Shown one piece after another: positions 42,261 to 64,000 of a DNA stretch of 64,000 nucleotides; the first letter of the stretch is position 1, and each line of letters starts with the position of its first letter. The stretch covers positions 7,138,273-7,202,272 of the forward strand of contig CM020510.1 in the NCBI GenBank assembly GCA_009823395.1. The letters run 5' to 3'. The translations under genes were made by a program, and so were the position numbers. Below the pieces are notes generated by a model that saw only the letters and a list, made by a program, of their open reading frames with translations, was not told where the DNA came from and did no database searches. The stretch is from Thamnaconus septentrionalis. Taxonomy: Eukaryota; Chordata; Actinopteri; Tetraodontiformes; Monacanthidae.

Positions 42261-44629
42261 GTGTGTGTTTTTTTTTTTTTTTGTGGGGGTGGGGGGGTCA
42301 CTGTGCCAGACGGCTGACATGTACAAGAGGACGTAACAACGGCCACAACACAGGATCTTTAAATTCCAAGCACAAAATCAAACCCAGCAGTAGGAATCCA
42401 ACAAGCCAGAACTTTTCTTGATTTCCATCCAAATATTAAAAGTAATCCTTATTATTCTGGTAAGTGTATTAGTTTACAACCGAGTCAAAGCGTGAGGGAC
42501 TACACATGGTGATTTATTTGCTATACGCAAATTACTGCTTATATCTAATTAACTGAACTTAAAAAGGGCACCTTGATCTCACTGGAATTGCTTTCGATGC
42601 GGAAGTGATACACTTTTTAGCTTAAACCTCAAGATGAACTGCTGCATCTGAGAAAATGTTTTTTTTTCTTTTGGTGTCTTTTTTGTGGTACGTCTCGAGC
42701 TTAACCTCCACTTTCTGTAATTCTTTCGTGTCTGAAACAATCTAACAGGGAACAGTAGATGTATAATCCAGATATTTTTGGCTCTTCATTCATCGGCAGA
42801 ATCCCAGTCGCCAAGAGCATTGACTTATAGGATTTCCTCACTGCTGTGTGTGTGTGTGTGTGTGGCGAATCAACCGCTTCTTTCTAATTTTTTCCCCCTC
42901 TCATGTCTGCATTGGCTCACATGTTCCTGCGTCATGTGCAGTGACTTTTCATTGCAAAGGGCCAAGATTATTTTTCCTTTTCTTTTCTGCATGACAACAG
43001 TTGTACTTGTGAACTCCTTCTCTGGGCCATATTGGCAGGGAAGAAGACACCGGAAGGCACGCCAGGCTACAGCAGAATATTGTCATGTCGTATTGAAACG
43101 TGTCCTGCCCTGCTTACGTGTTTCTCTGTTGTCATGGTGACGTCAGACCCGCGAAACGTACAGAAAAGAGCTCGGTAACAATGTATGCAGCTGCACTCCA
43201 CAATCATCCCTTCTACATCCTAACCCTGGTAGGAATTTCTTTTTTTTATCTTTTATTTATCCGTTTCGATATACAGCTAAAGCAGGAAAGCCGATACGAC
43301 ACTCAGGTGTGAAGCGAAATTGGTTTTGTTCAATGTCGTAGTTCTTCGAAGCTTTGTCCAGTTTTGTTGCGTCGCTGGCACCGGCTGCCTCTGTCAATAA
43401 AGGAAGCCGATTATTTATGGGATGCATGTCAACAGAAGACAAATTGAAAATGATTTCTAGTCCATCGATCAAAACAGGTCAAAGAAAGTATTGTACTTTA
43501 CAATACTTTCGAACACTGAGGGATAGCTCACAGAGAAACGTCTTGTCTGGGGGAGCTGAGTCGGACCAGGCTCTTGTATGTGGTGACCGCTTTGGAAAAG
43601 ATATTTACCAAGAATATAGAAAAATACATATCAAAGTGGTGATGCAGTTTTTGAAATGTAACGTTTTGATGTCATCCCACCCAGTAGAGTTTGTTCAAGA
43701 GCTCGTATTCTGCATCTGACATCAGATAACGAAGTCTCTTGGTTTTATTAGCATTGCTAATGTTACCGCAGTCTGCTGGTAATGTGGGGTGTTTTTTACT
43801 TTGCTGTTTATGTTTTTCTTTAGGCTGTCCTATGGTGCTGTCAGTGACAGGTTCAGGATATCAGCATTTGTGATATTGATGTCAGACAAATTGCCAGAAA
43901 AATCTTTCGGGAAAGGTAGAAGAATCGTATCCGACATGTCCAGTAATCTTCTGATGACCACTGCTGTGCGCAGGTTCCGGCTAAGGCAGCGTTGCCGTCC
44001 AGCGTTCTTCACTTAACACAGCTGGAGAGTGCCACCTGTGTGTGTGGTTTCAGCAGCTGCTTTCAGTCCAGCAGATGAGGGTCTTTGTTGGTTCTCTTGT
44101 TGTCAGAAATAAAGGTTAGTCAGGCCTTGTTTTGTCGTGCTGATTTTCTTTGTCTGCCGCGGCTTTGTCCCCATCCTCCGCCGCCATTTGAGCGCATTTT
44201 GCTTTTTGCCAAACGCAGAGAGGCCGGAACAATGACTATTTTTCCACTTTCAGTCACTTTCTTTGTATTATTTACCTCGTATGCTAGCTGGCTGTGGTGG
44301 TGGGGCGCACGGCGGGACGTACAGTGAACTGAGTATCCTTTCATGATCCATTATTCAGAACGAATCAGAGGATGCAGGTAAATGTAGCTTTCAACCACGG
44401 AAGAACTTCCTCCGCGATACGTAGCGTAGCAACCTTGGCGCCCATGGTGCATCGCATTTAGAGCCGGGGTTGGGGTAAACTCAAGTTAAAACAACTAAAC
44501 ACAAATCAGTTTGCCTCCCTGCACACTCCCACTGTTCTTGCAGTTTTGCAGCTTGTGAAATTAATTGCGATAAAAGCATGGAAGTCACAAGACATGTAAG
44601 TGAGATAACCCATTGAACTGTGCAATGTC

Positions 44630-44641
44630 GCTCTCTCTCAC

Positions 44642-44708
<67 letters not shown>
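44630..44708. repeat. (TC)n-(AC)n compound microsatellite
   Basis: An interrupted TC tract runs directly into about 18 CA units. Confidence 0.95.
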
Positions 44709-44709
<1 letters not shown>

Positions 44710-45619
44710 CCCCATTGCTTGTGGAAATAACTGAGTCAATGGTTCCGATGCGCCGCATTTACAGTATTCATTAGGTTGTGGCAAAGGGGGCTAATGGGGA
44801 GCTAGTGCGATTCATTCTGTTAGTGGGTCAACTACACGGAAACATGGTAATCAGCTAGTTAAAGCAGAGAATCAAAGCAGTTACTCTGAAATATCCTGAG
44901 CTGTGCCTGTTGAGTGTACTTAAAGGCCGAATCGCTTCAGTGTAGTGCACTTAATGTTGCGGCCCACTGAATTTTTCATTTTCGTTGTGTTAGGTTGAGA
45001 AGCGCTCACAGACGTAGAGGACGCAAATGCACAGGAGAATGTTAAACGCCTGATTAAAATGTAATGGCCGTGGTGAGACGCTTGTTAGCATAGCTAGCTG
45101 GGAAACTGAGAAAATGTTCTCATAAATTCCTGCTGTGGCTCGAGAACTGGGTCTATCAATCAGAACGGGTCTAGTCTGTCACTGGAGCGACGGTTTAGCA
45201 GGTTTATGTGGAGACGATGACGACTAGATTGAAGCCAGGTGAGTCTCAGCTGATGAATGGATTGAAGTCAGGTGCGCCTCACTGCACTTGAGGGAAACTG
45301 AGTCTACACTGTTCCATGTGCAACTTCTGGTCTGCTTTGCTCGTTATTTATTTGTTGGTGTGATTCAGGAAGCTCCTCATGGAAGATATTAGCCTGTTAG
45401 CTTGGTGCTTGTTAGCTGGCCGACATTCCACATACGTCAATGCTCTGCAGGGCCTCCCAGTATCTCACAACAGTAGACTCATACAGGTCATTCCTTTTGA
45501 CCTATACAACACAATATCTCATGACTTTGCAGACATTGTATTATCTGTGCTGTCTCTGTTCGTGAACAGCCATAACTAATTCAGCAGGATGCGGAAGACT
45601 GGCTAGAGAATCAGATTAA

Positions 45620-45646
45620 GACCCTGCAGGAAACTCCTGCAGGGTC
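45620..45646. other. Perfect 11-bp hairpin
   Basis: GACCCTGCAGG (45620-45630), a 5-base loop AAACT, and the exact reverse complement CCTGCAGGGTC (45636-45646). A T-rich run follows about 20 bases later on the + strand. No gene is known here. Its function is unknown. Confidence 0.85.
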
Positions 45647-46839
45647 AAAGGGCTTTTATTTAAGAGGGTGTTTTTATTTTATTTTTCTTTCCGTGCCGGA
45701 AAGCAGGGATTACACAAATTACAGGAGCGCTTTATTTAATCTCCACACGAATGGGGATGAATGTATATTTAGAAATGAGCGACTCCTTTGTCAAACCTCG
45801 CTCTCTTAATCACTAAAACATTTTACTTAGCAATTTGCTGACCTCCACCAAAAATTGTGCAATTTAGCAAAACAGTATATAGTGATTAACTTTTTGGAAC
45901 ACTTAGCAGTTAAAGACCACAGACAGAATGTTAATAGGAAATTGTCTGCCTCTGTATCCAAAGACAAATAGCAGTCGTAGACGTTACAAACGTATTCAAT
46001 AAAACGTATCTAGCTGGAACACTAACCTTACAGAGGGAGCATCATCTAACTGCACCTGTAACATGTTGCTAGCTGCTGCTTAAGTGACAGGAAAAATAGC
46101 AGGGTAGTTCTGCTGTCAATGGGCTTTTCACCTCATTGATAAGTGGAACAAATCCCAACGGAACTCACAACTCCAACACCGCGATAAAGTGCATCACCTC
46201 ATGATACCTCAATCAGTACAAGTACAAGTACAGTTTACTGCAGGATTGCGTGTTTGTGCCAAGTGTCAAAAGAACAGAGACCAGAAAACGGGACAGACGT
46301 GTGCAGCATTTTATAAATCTTATTATTCAACAATGTTCACATTACAACATCAACACTGCTCTGCTAGTGACGGGGTCTAATAATCCCAATATATTGTATA
46401 GTTACTTTGTAATACATTATCAAGAGGCACTTCCAGTAAGTCTGGCAATAGAGGAGCTACAGTATTGTGTCTAAATTAGAAAACAGTAAAAATAAATATT
46501 TTTTTTCTAAAAGTTGTTTTTTTTTCCCTTCCATTTTCTTGTCATAATATACTTTGAATCTGTACAGCATGTATTTATATATTTATATTTATACAAAGTC
46601 AAACAGAGATATCTAGAAATAAAACATCGTATAATCCACTAGGACAAATACTGGTGAGTCACACAACTTTCCCCCCTCTTCCTGTAGGTATTGCTACATG
46701 TGTTAGGTGCAAGATATTAGAAGTCTTGTGAAGCGCCTTCGTCGGTACAGAACACGACCGTCCCTCTTTGTCTTGCTTTTTCAACGCTATAAAAACAAAC
46801 AAAAAAACATTTGTTTTGGTTTCCTTCACGAGCGGAGAT

Positions 46840-46842
<3 letters not shown>

Positions 46843-46889
<47 letters not shown>
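46843..46889. repeat. (GACA)n microsatellite
   Basis: About 11 perfect GACA units (TGTC on the other strand). Open frames of repeated Cys-Leu-Ser-Val across it are artefacts. Confidence 0.95.
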
Positions 46890-47253
46890 GCAGTCAGACA
46901 ATGTGTCAGAGAAACACACACAAGTGAAAAAGCTATGGCACAGGAGGCCAAGCTGACAGCTTCTTTTGTTGTTGTTTTTTCTTTTTTGAAAATGACTTGA
47001 ACAACAAACACTAGAAGTAGACGGGGGAAGGTTTTTGTTTTGTTATTGTTTTGGTTGAAACCTGCTGAAGGAAGTACACGAGGGCTCCGAGAGTGCGAGC
47101 GGAGCAGTTCCATTGTAGTGCTTGTTTACAAGGCAGCGTTGGATGTTGGGGGGCAGGGAGGGTCGTGAGGTGGGGGAGTGTGGGTGGGCTGAGGGTGAGG
47201 TTTGGGGGGCATTGATGGTAACAGTCTGTCTTGTCTCGTCTCGCCGCGTGACA

Positions 47254-47307
47254 CAGCCTGAAGTTTTGCTTCAGGCTGCACGACGTTGCATTGTCTATGC
47301 AACGTCG
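47254..47307. other. Tandem pair of perfect hairpins
   Basis: Hairpin 1: CAGCCTGAAG (47254-47263), loop TTTTG, CTTCAGGCTG (47269-47278). After two bases comes hairpin 2: CGACGTTGCAT (47281-47291), loop TGTCT, ATGCAACGTCG (47297-47307). Both stems are perfect. A 5-bp outer stem GTGAC (47248-47252) / GTCAC (47319-47323) could close them into a three-way junction. Confidence 0.85.
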
Positions 47308-47380
47308 TTTTCTTGGTGGTCACAGGAGCAGAACGAATGGACACCTTGGATTTTGGTATGTAACAGCAGAGGGCCAATCA

Positions 47381-47419
47381 GGCGCGAGGAGCAGACTGAG
47401 CGTCCTTGCGCCTCGCGCC
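47381..47419. other. 9-bp GC-rich inverted repeat
   Basis: GGCGCGAGG (47381-47389) and CCTCGCGCC (47411-47419) are exact reverse complements around a 21-base loop. It lies about 75 bases right of the tandem hairpins. Confidence 0.7.
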
Positions 47420-49380
47420 GCGCCTGCGTGTCACGCTCGGTGAGATCGCTGCGTGTTCTGGAAGGTGTTGGTGCTGTTGGCGATGCACAGCAAACAGAAA
47501 CAAGGAGGGAGGGCAGATACAAATAAATATAATCTTTTTTTTTTCCTTTTTTTTTTCTCGACATGTTGGAGTTAATTGAAGCTACAGTTGCTGGCTGGTA
47601 AAGTGTCCCCATTAAAGACCCAGTGTGGAAGATTTAACAGAATCTAACATAAAGAAAGACAAAAAAAAAATGGTGCATGTCGTCTACTGTGTGTTAGGCC
47701 TGTGGTCACACTGGCACTTTGGCTTCAGCAATTAACAGAAAAACAAAAACAAAGTAAAAAGAGCAGTTGGATGGGTAGTTTCATTGACCCTCCCCCAGGA
47801 ACCAGGTGATTTCAGCATCTCATCTGGAAATTCCAGCAAGGACTGAACTTCACCGATGTTAATCCCCAGTTGTCTGATGTCCCACCTGATCTCAACTGTT
47901 GAAGTGAGAGGAATTAAATAAATAAATAAGAAAACCCCGAGAAGCTACTGTAGAAAAGTGACAAATGGCCACCACTGTCCAAGTGCACCTGCACCTTATG
48001 TGAATAAAAACATACTGGCTCTTAATTTTGAGTGACTTAATAGAAATACATTTATATATAGATACGTATTAGATCGCTAGATCCAATAAATGTTACACAT
48101 GTGGCCGTTCATTTTGGTATCCCAGTATTTGTGTTCTAATTTAAATTAATCATTTTTTATTATTAAATTGTCTTTCAAAATTGTCCATCACTGGTATTTC
48201 TCACCAAAGGAGACCCCTGTTGTGATAATGACAACTGCCATCAATACATACGCCGCAGAATGATGCTAATCGGCACTATAATAATTGACGGCATTCTGCT
48301 TGGAAGTGGGACGTTGCTAATTGCAGGTTGAGCATTCAGCCTCCCTTAGGGATATACAGCACACTCTGTATAGCCAAGATAATATTTGCTAAATAATGTT
48401 TGTACTGTGGTTGGTGGAGTGGAGCCAAAACAAGAAGTCCAGTTGCTCCAGAGACAGATTAACTGATAAGCATGTTTGTCTGCCAACTGTCAGCAGCCTT
48501 TGACTGGAGAGTCTCTTCATAAACTGGACTGGGATCTGTAGCTTCATTCAAAAGCCTAATGGTTTATTGTCAATGACCTATTTATAACTGACCCATTTAT
48601 ATGAAAGAAAAAGTGACGCCTTGCTTGCATGGAATTACGATGTTACGGTGGGAGAAGTGATGATACTGGTGTGATCGGTCCAGAGTTCCCCAGTTCAGCT
48701 GGATGCAGCACAACACAGCCTGTATGTGGCAGTGAAGACAAAACCACAACGAGAACTCCAGTCCGTCTGCGCGTGAACCGCAGAGACAATGAAGTCAGCT
48801 GCTTGGTTGTATCTCTGACCATCCTTACATCTTTAACAGCGTACACAAATCCTACACCCCCACCCTCTCCCCAGGTTCTAGATCTGATGAAAATGCAACA
48901 TTAGAATATGCAAAAAAATGCTAATTTTGTGCAAATCTTGGAGAAAAGAAATATGCTGAGTTTCTTTGGTTGGCAAAAGTTTGAGTGTGCAGTAAAAACA
49001 CAGAGGGGACCAGCGGTCTGAACAAATTGACATGGTTCAGTTGACAACTCGTGACTTCCCTGTTTGAACTGAAGAACAAGTAGCGTCACATAACGCATCA
49101 CTAACAAAGGGCGATTACCTATAGTTACACGTCAGACTGATGACTTCCAGCCCAAACACATTATCCAGATGTGGAACCAAGCCTGACAGTAAACAGCATG
49201 CTACGCTAAAGTAGCCATGGTGCTGTGGGATTCAAACCAGGCATTATCTGCACACTGCACGCCGGGTATTTCCAAGCCCATTCATGTGCGCTCACACGTC
49301 TGCTGTGAGCAGGAGGCTTACGGTCTGGATTGGTCTTGAGTTTCAGAAATGCTCAACACATGACCGACATGCATGCGTGC

Positions 49381-49382
<2 letters not shown>

Positions 49383-49427
<45 letters not shown>

Positions 49428-49430
49428 TGT
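49383..49430. repeat. (GT)n microsatellite
   Basis: About 22 GT units with one interruption at the right end. Confidence 0.95.
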
Positions 49431-52426
49431 AAGGCTGGTGTGGGTGATTTGGTCCTGCTGCTGCTACTATGGAAGACATTTGGTTCAGGACCTCTGAGAG
49501 ATTTTCTTGTATCTGCTACAAATGCAACACGGTCCAAAGACGTCTTTTTACAGTGTGGGATTCTGTCTGTTCACCGATTAAATATTAATGAATCGCTTCA
49601 TGGATGTGCCGTGCTACATTAAACTTGGGAGTTGGCAGTTTTTGGTCCAGAGTTTCTGCTACATTGATTTGGAATCACAAAAAAAGACTGCGGCTAAGAG
49701 AAATAAAATCCAGGCTGAACACAGACACGAAGTTTGAGCCACAGTCAGCATAAACCTAACTTTTTTGTGTGTGTTTTTCTCACAGTTCAACAACACGTTT
49801 CCATGAGTAAGCAGTGGAGGGACTTACATTGCATTACATTGCACCAGTAAGCCCTCCGCTTGCACAACGGGCCATGTGCACGACGGTGCAACGGATACAG
49901 CTTGGGTGGGAGGTGGGAGCGTTGGGGATTTGGACATGATTAATCGTCGTACAAAACTACGAGTGGCGGAATTAGGTCACAGTAAAGTCCTGTTGCTAAA
50001 AAGACGGCATCCACACACAAGCGAGGGCCCTGCTGGAGTGATTTCTTGGTAAAGCGTCTCAGGTGCTAATCAGCAACATGTCCCCTGCAGGGGTGGGGGA
50101 TTCTGACGGTCACAGCGACTCGACAGTTCTTAAACGCTTCCGGGATTTTGTCGTTGTTTTTGGATTGACTTGCCAAACCTCGGCTGATCAGTGATCAGTC
50201 CCCGGCAGCTTTGGGGGACAAAAAATGCGTCGCCCGAGTGCAAATTACCTTGGAGAATTTGCTCCACACTGACACGCCCTACTGACGGAAGTCCATTCTC
50301 ACCTCTTAAGTCTCATCGTAATGCCATAAAAAAGCCACGAGGAGTCCGATGAAGCGATCTAGTTCCATTCAAGTGCCGCACTGTTAACATTGCACTTCTT
50401 GATGAAAATATCTGCAACAGAGGGACTGACTGGCTAGAGGATAGAGCTGAAAGAGCGCTTCCTCTGCTCCCCGGCATGCACTTTGCTGCAGGGCGATCAC
50501 ATGATTATGAATCTGCATTAGCTGAGAGGGAATTCTCAGGGGAGGGCTGGGGGGCTGGGATCTCGATGATCGTTCATGATGAGGAGCTACAAGTCATCTA
50601 AAAGGCTGTTTTTCCTCCCACTCGTCTCGGGCTGAACCTCATTACTGGGGCGGCACCGCTTGTTCACACTTTCTGTTCCATCAACACCAATCTGAGTCTC
50701 CGAGGACATCAAAGAGAGATCACAGGCGCAAGCTCTTAAGCCACAGAGGCTATGCCATCAAGTGTGGCATACCAGTGAAAAATAAATACAATAAACCACG
50801 AGGATGGAGGCATGCACCTGTTTGGCATTTTGTGGTTGTTATTTTCTGAAGGGTTTTTGAAAACATGAGCTTGGTCACGTTTCGGGTGATTCTGACATGA
50901 GGATCTGGGCCTGGGTTTGGGTTTGGGTACAATAATGAGTGAATAACAGTGCCCCCTTCACAGTAAAACCTGAATTACACCTCTACATCTGACCTAAGCC
51001 ATTCTGAATGTGAGCACGTCATGAATGGACCTGAAGAATCTACTTGCGACAACGTGAAATATCCTAAAATTCAGATGTTTATAATTAATTTCCACCTCTT
51101 GCAACATCGTACGAACTTCTAAAAATACGTTTACAACTTTGACTACATACGCTGGAGCATTTTCGCTGGGTCTGTTCGAGGGTCTTGGGCTCTCCTGGCT
51201 GCTGCTGCACAACAATCCTGTTCCCTAATACGTCTCTATTCACTGTGATTGTCCTTCCTGCCATGCACTTTTCCGCTACTCCACATTAACCTTGAGTGCT
51301 GAAGTACCCCCGTCTTTGTTAGGCCGTTGTGTAAGAGCGTAATTAACTTCAAGTGTTCTATTCAAGACATTCCACTTACAGCTAATTTTGCCATTTTGCT
51401 ACGAATTACCTTATTGCCACCTTTTGTCTTCCTGCGTGATGGACTTACGTAATCAAGTATGATTGTTTCATTTCACAACACGGGGGCCCAAGCGAGTGAA
51501 CGGGATGATGGTGACCGTTGATTGACGGTGCAATGCTTTCGGAATCACTTTCTCCTTTTGTACTCCACCTAAATAATCCTGAATCGAAAGAGCCGATTGC
51601 GGGTCTTACTCGAAGACATCAGCGGTTCCGTGTCTTGTGGGTGGTATGCTGAGGATAACTTGTGTAACCAGAGGCGGGGAGAAAACAAGTAGCCGAGACG
51701 AGAGCAGACATTGTTTGGCGTGAACAAACACAGTTTTGTGTATTTTTCCTTGAGCGAGAATAAAGCTTTTGAAGAAACGGGGACCCTTTGTCAGACTTCC
51801 TATTTGCAGGGGAGGAAACGGGCCAGAGTGCGCTGCGTGTTCTTGAAGCATTGCGTGGGCTCATGTCCGCACAATGCACCACAGCCGAGCCTTCCTTCCT
51901 GTTCCTGGGAACAGAAGCTTTTTCCCTCCCGAAACTTTCATCCCATTGTCTTGGAAGATGCACATCCTCATCTAGGCAGGTAGATTCCACAGTGTGCCAA
52001 GCGGGTTTGGTTGGGCCGACCATGGGTAGGGTTTTTTTTTCACTGACTGGTGGAGTGAATCTGTGGATTGGTGTGGCTGGCGCACAGTGCATGATAGGTG
52101 AGCTGGGTGAAGAGTGGGCACCAGAATCAGTCAGAAAAAAGAAAAACAAGATAAAAACACAACGGTCACTCAGTTCTTTTCCATTAAGTCGTTTTGTCTT
52201 AAACTAACCTCACGCCTTTTGTCTTTAGGACCGGAGCGTGCGTTGCAACCCCCACCATCCCCTTCATACCCAGCTTTTGTTAGGCACGTTTTACCCAGAA
52301 AACATCTTCTACAGTGTTGTGTCGAAAGTGAGTGTGCTGGCTACCATATCAAGAGTTTAATTAGGGAAGATATAAACATGTTTATAGACGCCATCGTTGG
52401 GATTCCTGGTTTAAGATTTCATATTG

Positions 52427-62960
<10,534 letters not shown>

Positions 62961-64000
62961 CTGGAGAGCAAGAGAAGAGATGGAGAGCTTCCTCAGTAAG
63001 CTCAAGATGAAAGATGGAGGTGTTTTGTCGCCTCAGATGAGACTAGACACACAATGGGTTTGAGTAATGAGAGTCAAACAGTGCTGGGCAAAATATGATT
63101 ATAAAAAAGTACCACAGGAAATACATTAAAGTGCTCTTATAAAAAATATAAAAACAATTCTTCGACACGTCTTTCCTCCTAAGCGCAGCCGTCATCGATC
63201 CCACGTATTGACAGATCGGCCCGACAGCTCGTCGCTGCCAAAGGTCGAGCCCACGCGCTGCTCCGCTAATGCATTCCAGCGCTAATGTCAACATGTGCTA
63301 ATCAGCCCATCCTTAGCTCATAATCAATGTCTTTACACTTTGAAACAGACATGTACGCCACCCAGGAAACACGTCCAGGAACCCTGGTGTGAACACCATG
63401 TGACATTTCTGATTTGCAAAGTCTCTCGATGTGCACGAGTGACACATCAAAAGCTCATATGTGTTCACCTGAACTGGTGGATTGCTTTTGAATGGTTTGA
63501 ATAGCTGATTTGCCGTCTTTCACCAGGACACACATGGATGTGTGAAAAAAAACAAAACAGACTCAGCAAACAACTGCACGCAATAAACAATTAAAAATGC
63601 GCCCAAGTGTTTACCTCCGCACCGTTATGAGCTCGCAACCATCTGCCACTGCTCAGTTTTACGATTCCTGTTTTATTTTGAAGGTTCCCTCCTTTTTTCA
63701 GGACAAAAGAGGTTTTCAACAAATCTCCTTAGTAAAAAAAAAGTAAAATAGCTCATAATAATACAATTTATATTAAATAACATACGTTTCAAAAAAATTG
63801 TTTAGTTATAGTTGTTTAGCAATCAAAACAGTGCTTATGAAAACAACTGTAAACTTTCTATGTTTTCCTGTCAGGTTTAAATAATGCGTTAGAAACTTCC
63901 TGTGCCAACCTTCAGCCAAAGTGACTGTGTGTTTCGTATTAACCTGCTGCTTAAATCACAGAGAATCTGAGGTGAAGACATGCAGGTTGGGTGGGGGGAA
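62961..64000. other. pde3a intron up to the window edge
   Basis: No further pde3a exon is seen right of 62960. The exon encoding the N-terminal membrane region should lie beyond the window. The stretch is unique, AT-rich sequence with short A-runs. Confidence 0.6.

Larger units (their letters stand above)
41820..52426. other. Gene-poor interval between slco1c1 and pde3a; possible long pde3a 3' UTR
   Basis: No exon with a recognisable protein is seen on either strand in this 10.6-kb interval. On the - strand, candidate pde3a polyadenylation hexamers include ATTAAA at 52361-52356 and AATAAA at 48568-48563. AU-rich, 3'-UTR-like sequence occurs at 46.5-46.6 kb. Microsatellites, one dispersed repeat copy and several hairpins are listed separately. 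Open frames at 43.3-44.3 kb are short and unmatched. Confidence 0.5.

Noticed and set aside
43260..44020. Cluster of 60-120-codon open frames, possibly a decayed transposase
   Set aside because: No motif, terminal repeats or matching residues could be recognised on either strand.
46843..46889. CRISPR-like regular repeats
   Set aside because: The units are a plain GACA microsatellite with no spacers, in a vertebrate genome.

Overview
The window is vertebrate nuclear DNA, almost certainly from a ray-finned (teleost) fish. Genes are split into many short exons with GT-AG introns. Introns and spacers are full of long microsatellites and short transposon copies of teleost type, and every recognisable protein has a close human relative. 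I see no bacterial, viral or CRISPR content and no new multi-gene system. This is ordinary gene territory with several unusual sequence details. Gene names rest on remembered human proteins, because no search could be run.

Layout. (1) 1-3135, + strand: the last two coding exons of vps53 (GARP/EARP tethering complex). (2) 4917-6826, +: rflnb (refilin B), three coding exons, with a 3' UTR to about 8.45 kb. (3) 9671-11941, +: dus4l (tRNA dihydrouridine synthase), six exons. (4) 13153-16591, +: bcap29 (ER membrane sorting protein), seven coding exons behind an ETS-site promoter near 12.7 kb. (5) 37047-20064, - strand: slco1c1 (thyroid-hormone/organic-anion transporter), 14 coding exons, with a likely non-coding first exon near 41.1 kb. 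It converges on bcap29. (6) About 42-52.4 kb: a gene-poor stretch, part of which may be a long pde3a 3' UTR. It holds several perfect hairpins. (7) 62960-52427, -: 13 coding exons of pde3a, including the whole catalytic domain. The N-terminal membrane exon lies beyond the right edge.

I spliced each gene by hand. The reading frame holds across every junction in all six genes, giving 199 aa (rflnb), 315 aa (dus4l), 238 aa (bcap29), 694 aa (slco1c1) and 814 aa (pde3a, partial). From memory, these pairs lie on three human chromosomes: VPS53-RFLNB on 17p13.3, DUS4L-BCAP29 on 7q22.3 and SLCO1C1-PDE3A on 12p12.2. The window is therefore a junction of three vertebrate synteny blocks. The genes share no pathway; slco1c1 and pde3a keep an ancient neighbourhood.

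The points most worth a second look are a non-canonical GC-AG intron in bcap29 with a 104-bp TG repeat 18 bp behind the donor, a cluster of perfect hairpins at 45.6-47.4 kb, a six-copy dispersed repeat built around a TGACATCA/TGATGTCA palindrome, and a retroelement fragment nested in one of those copies with a perfect 13-bp target duplication.
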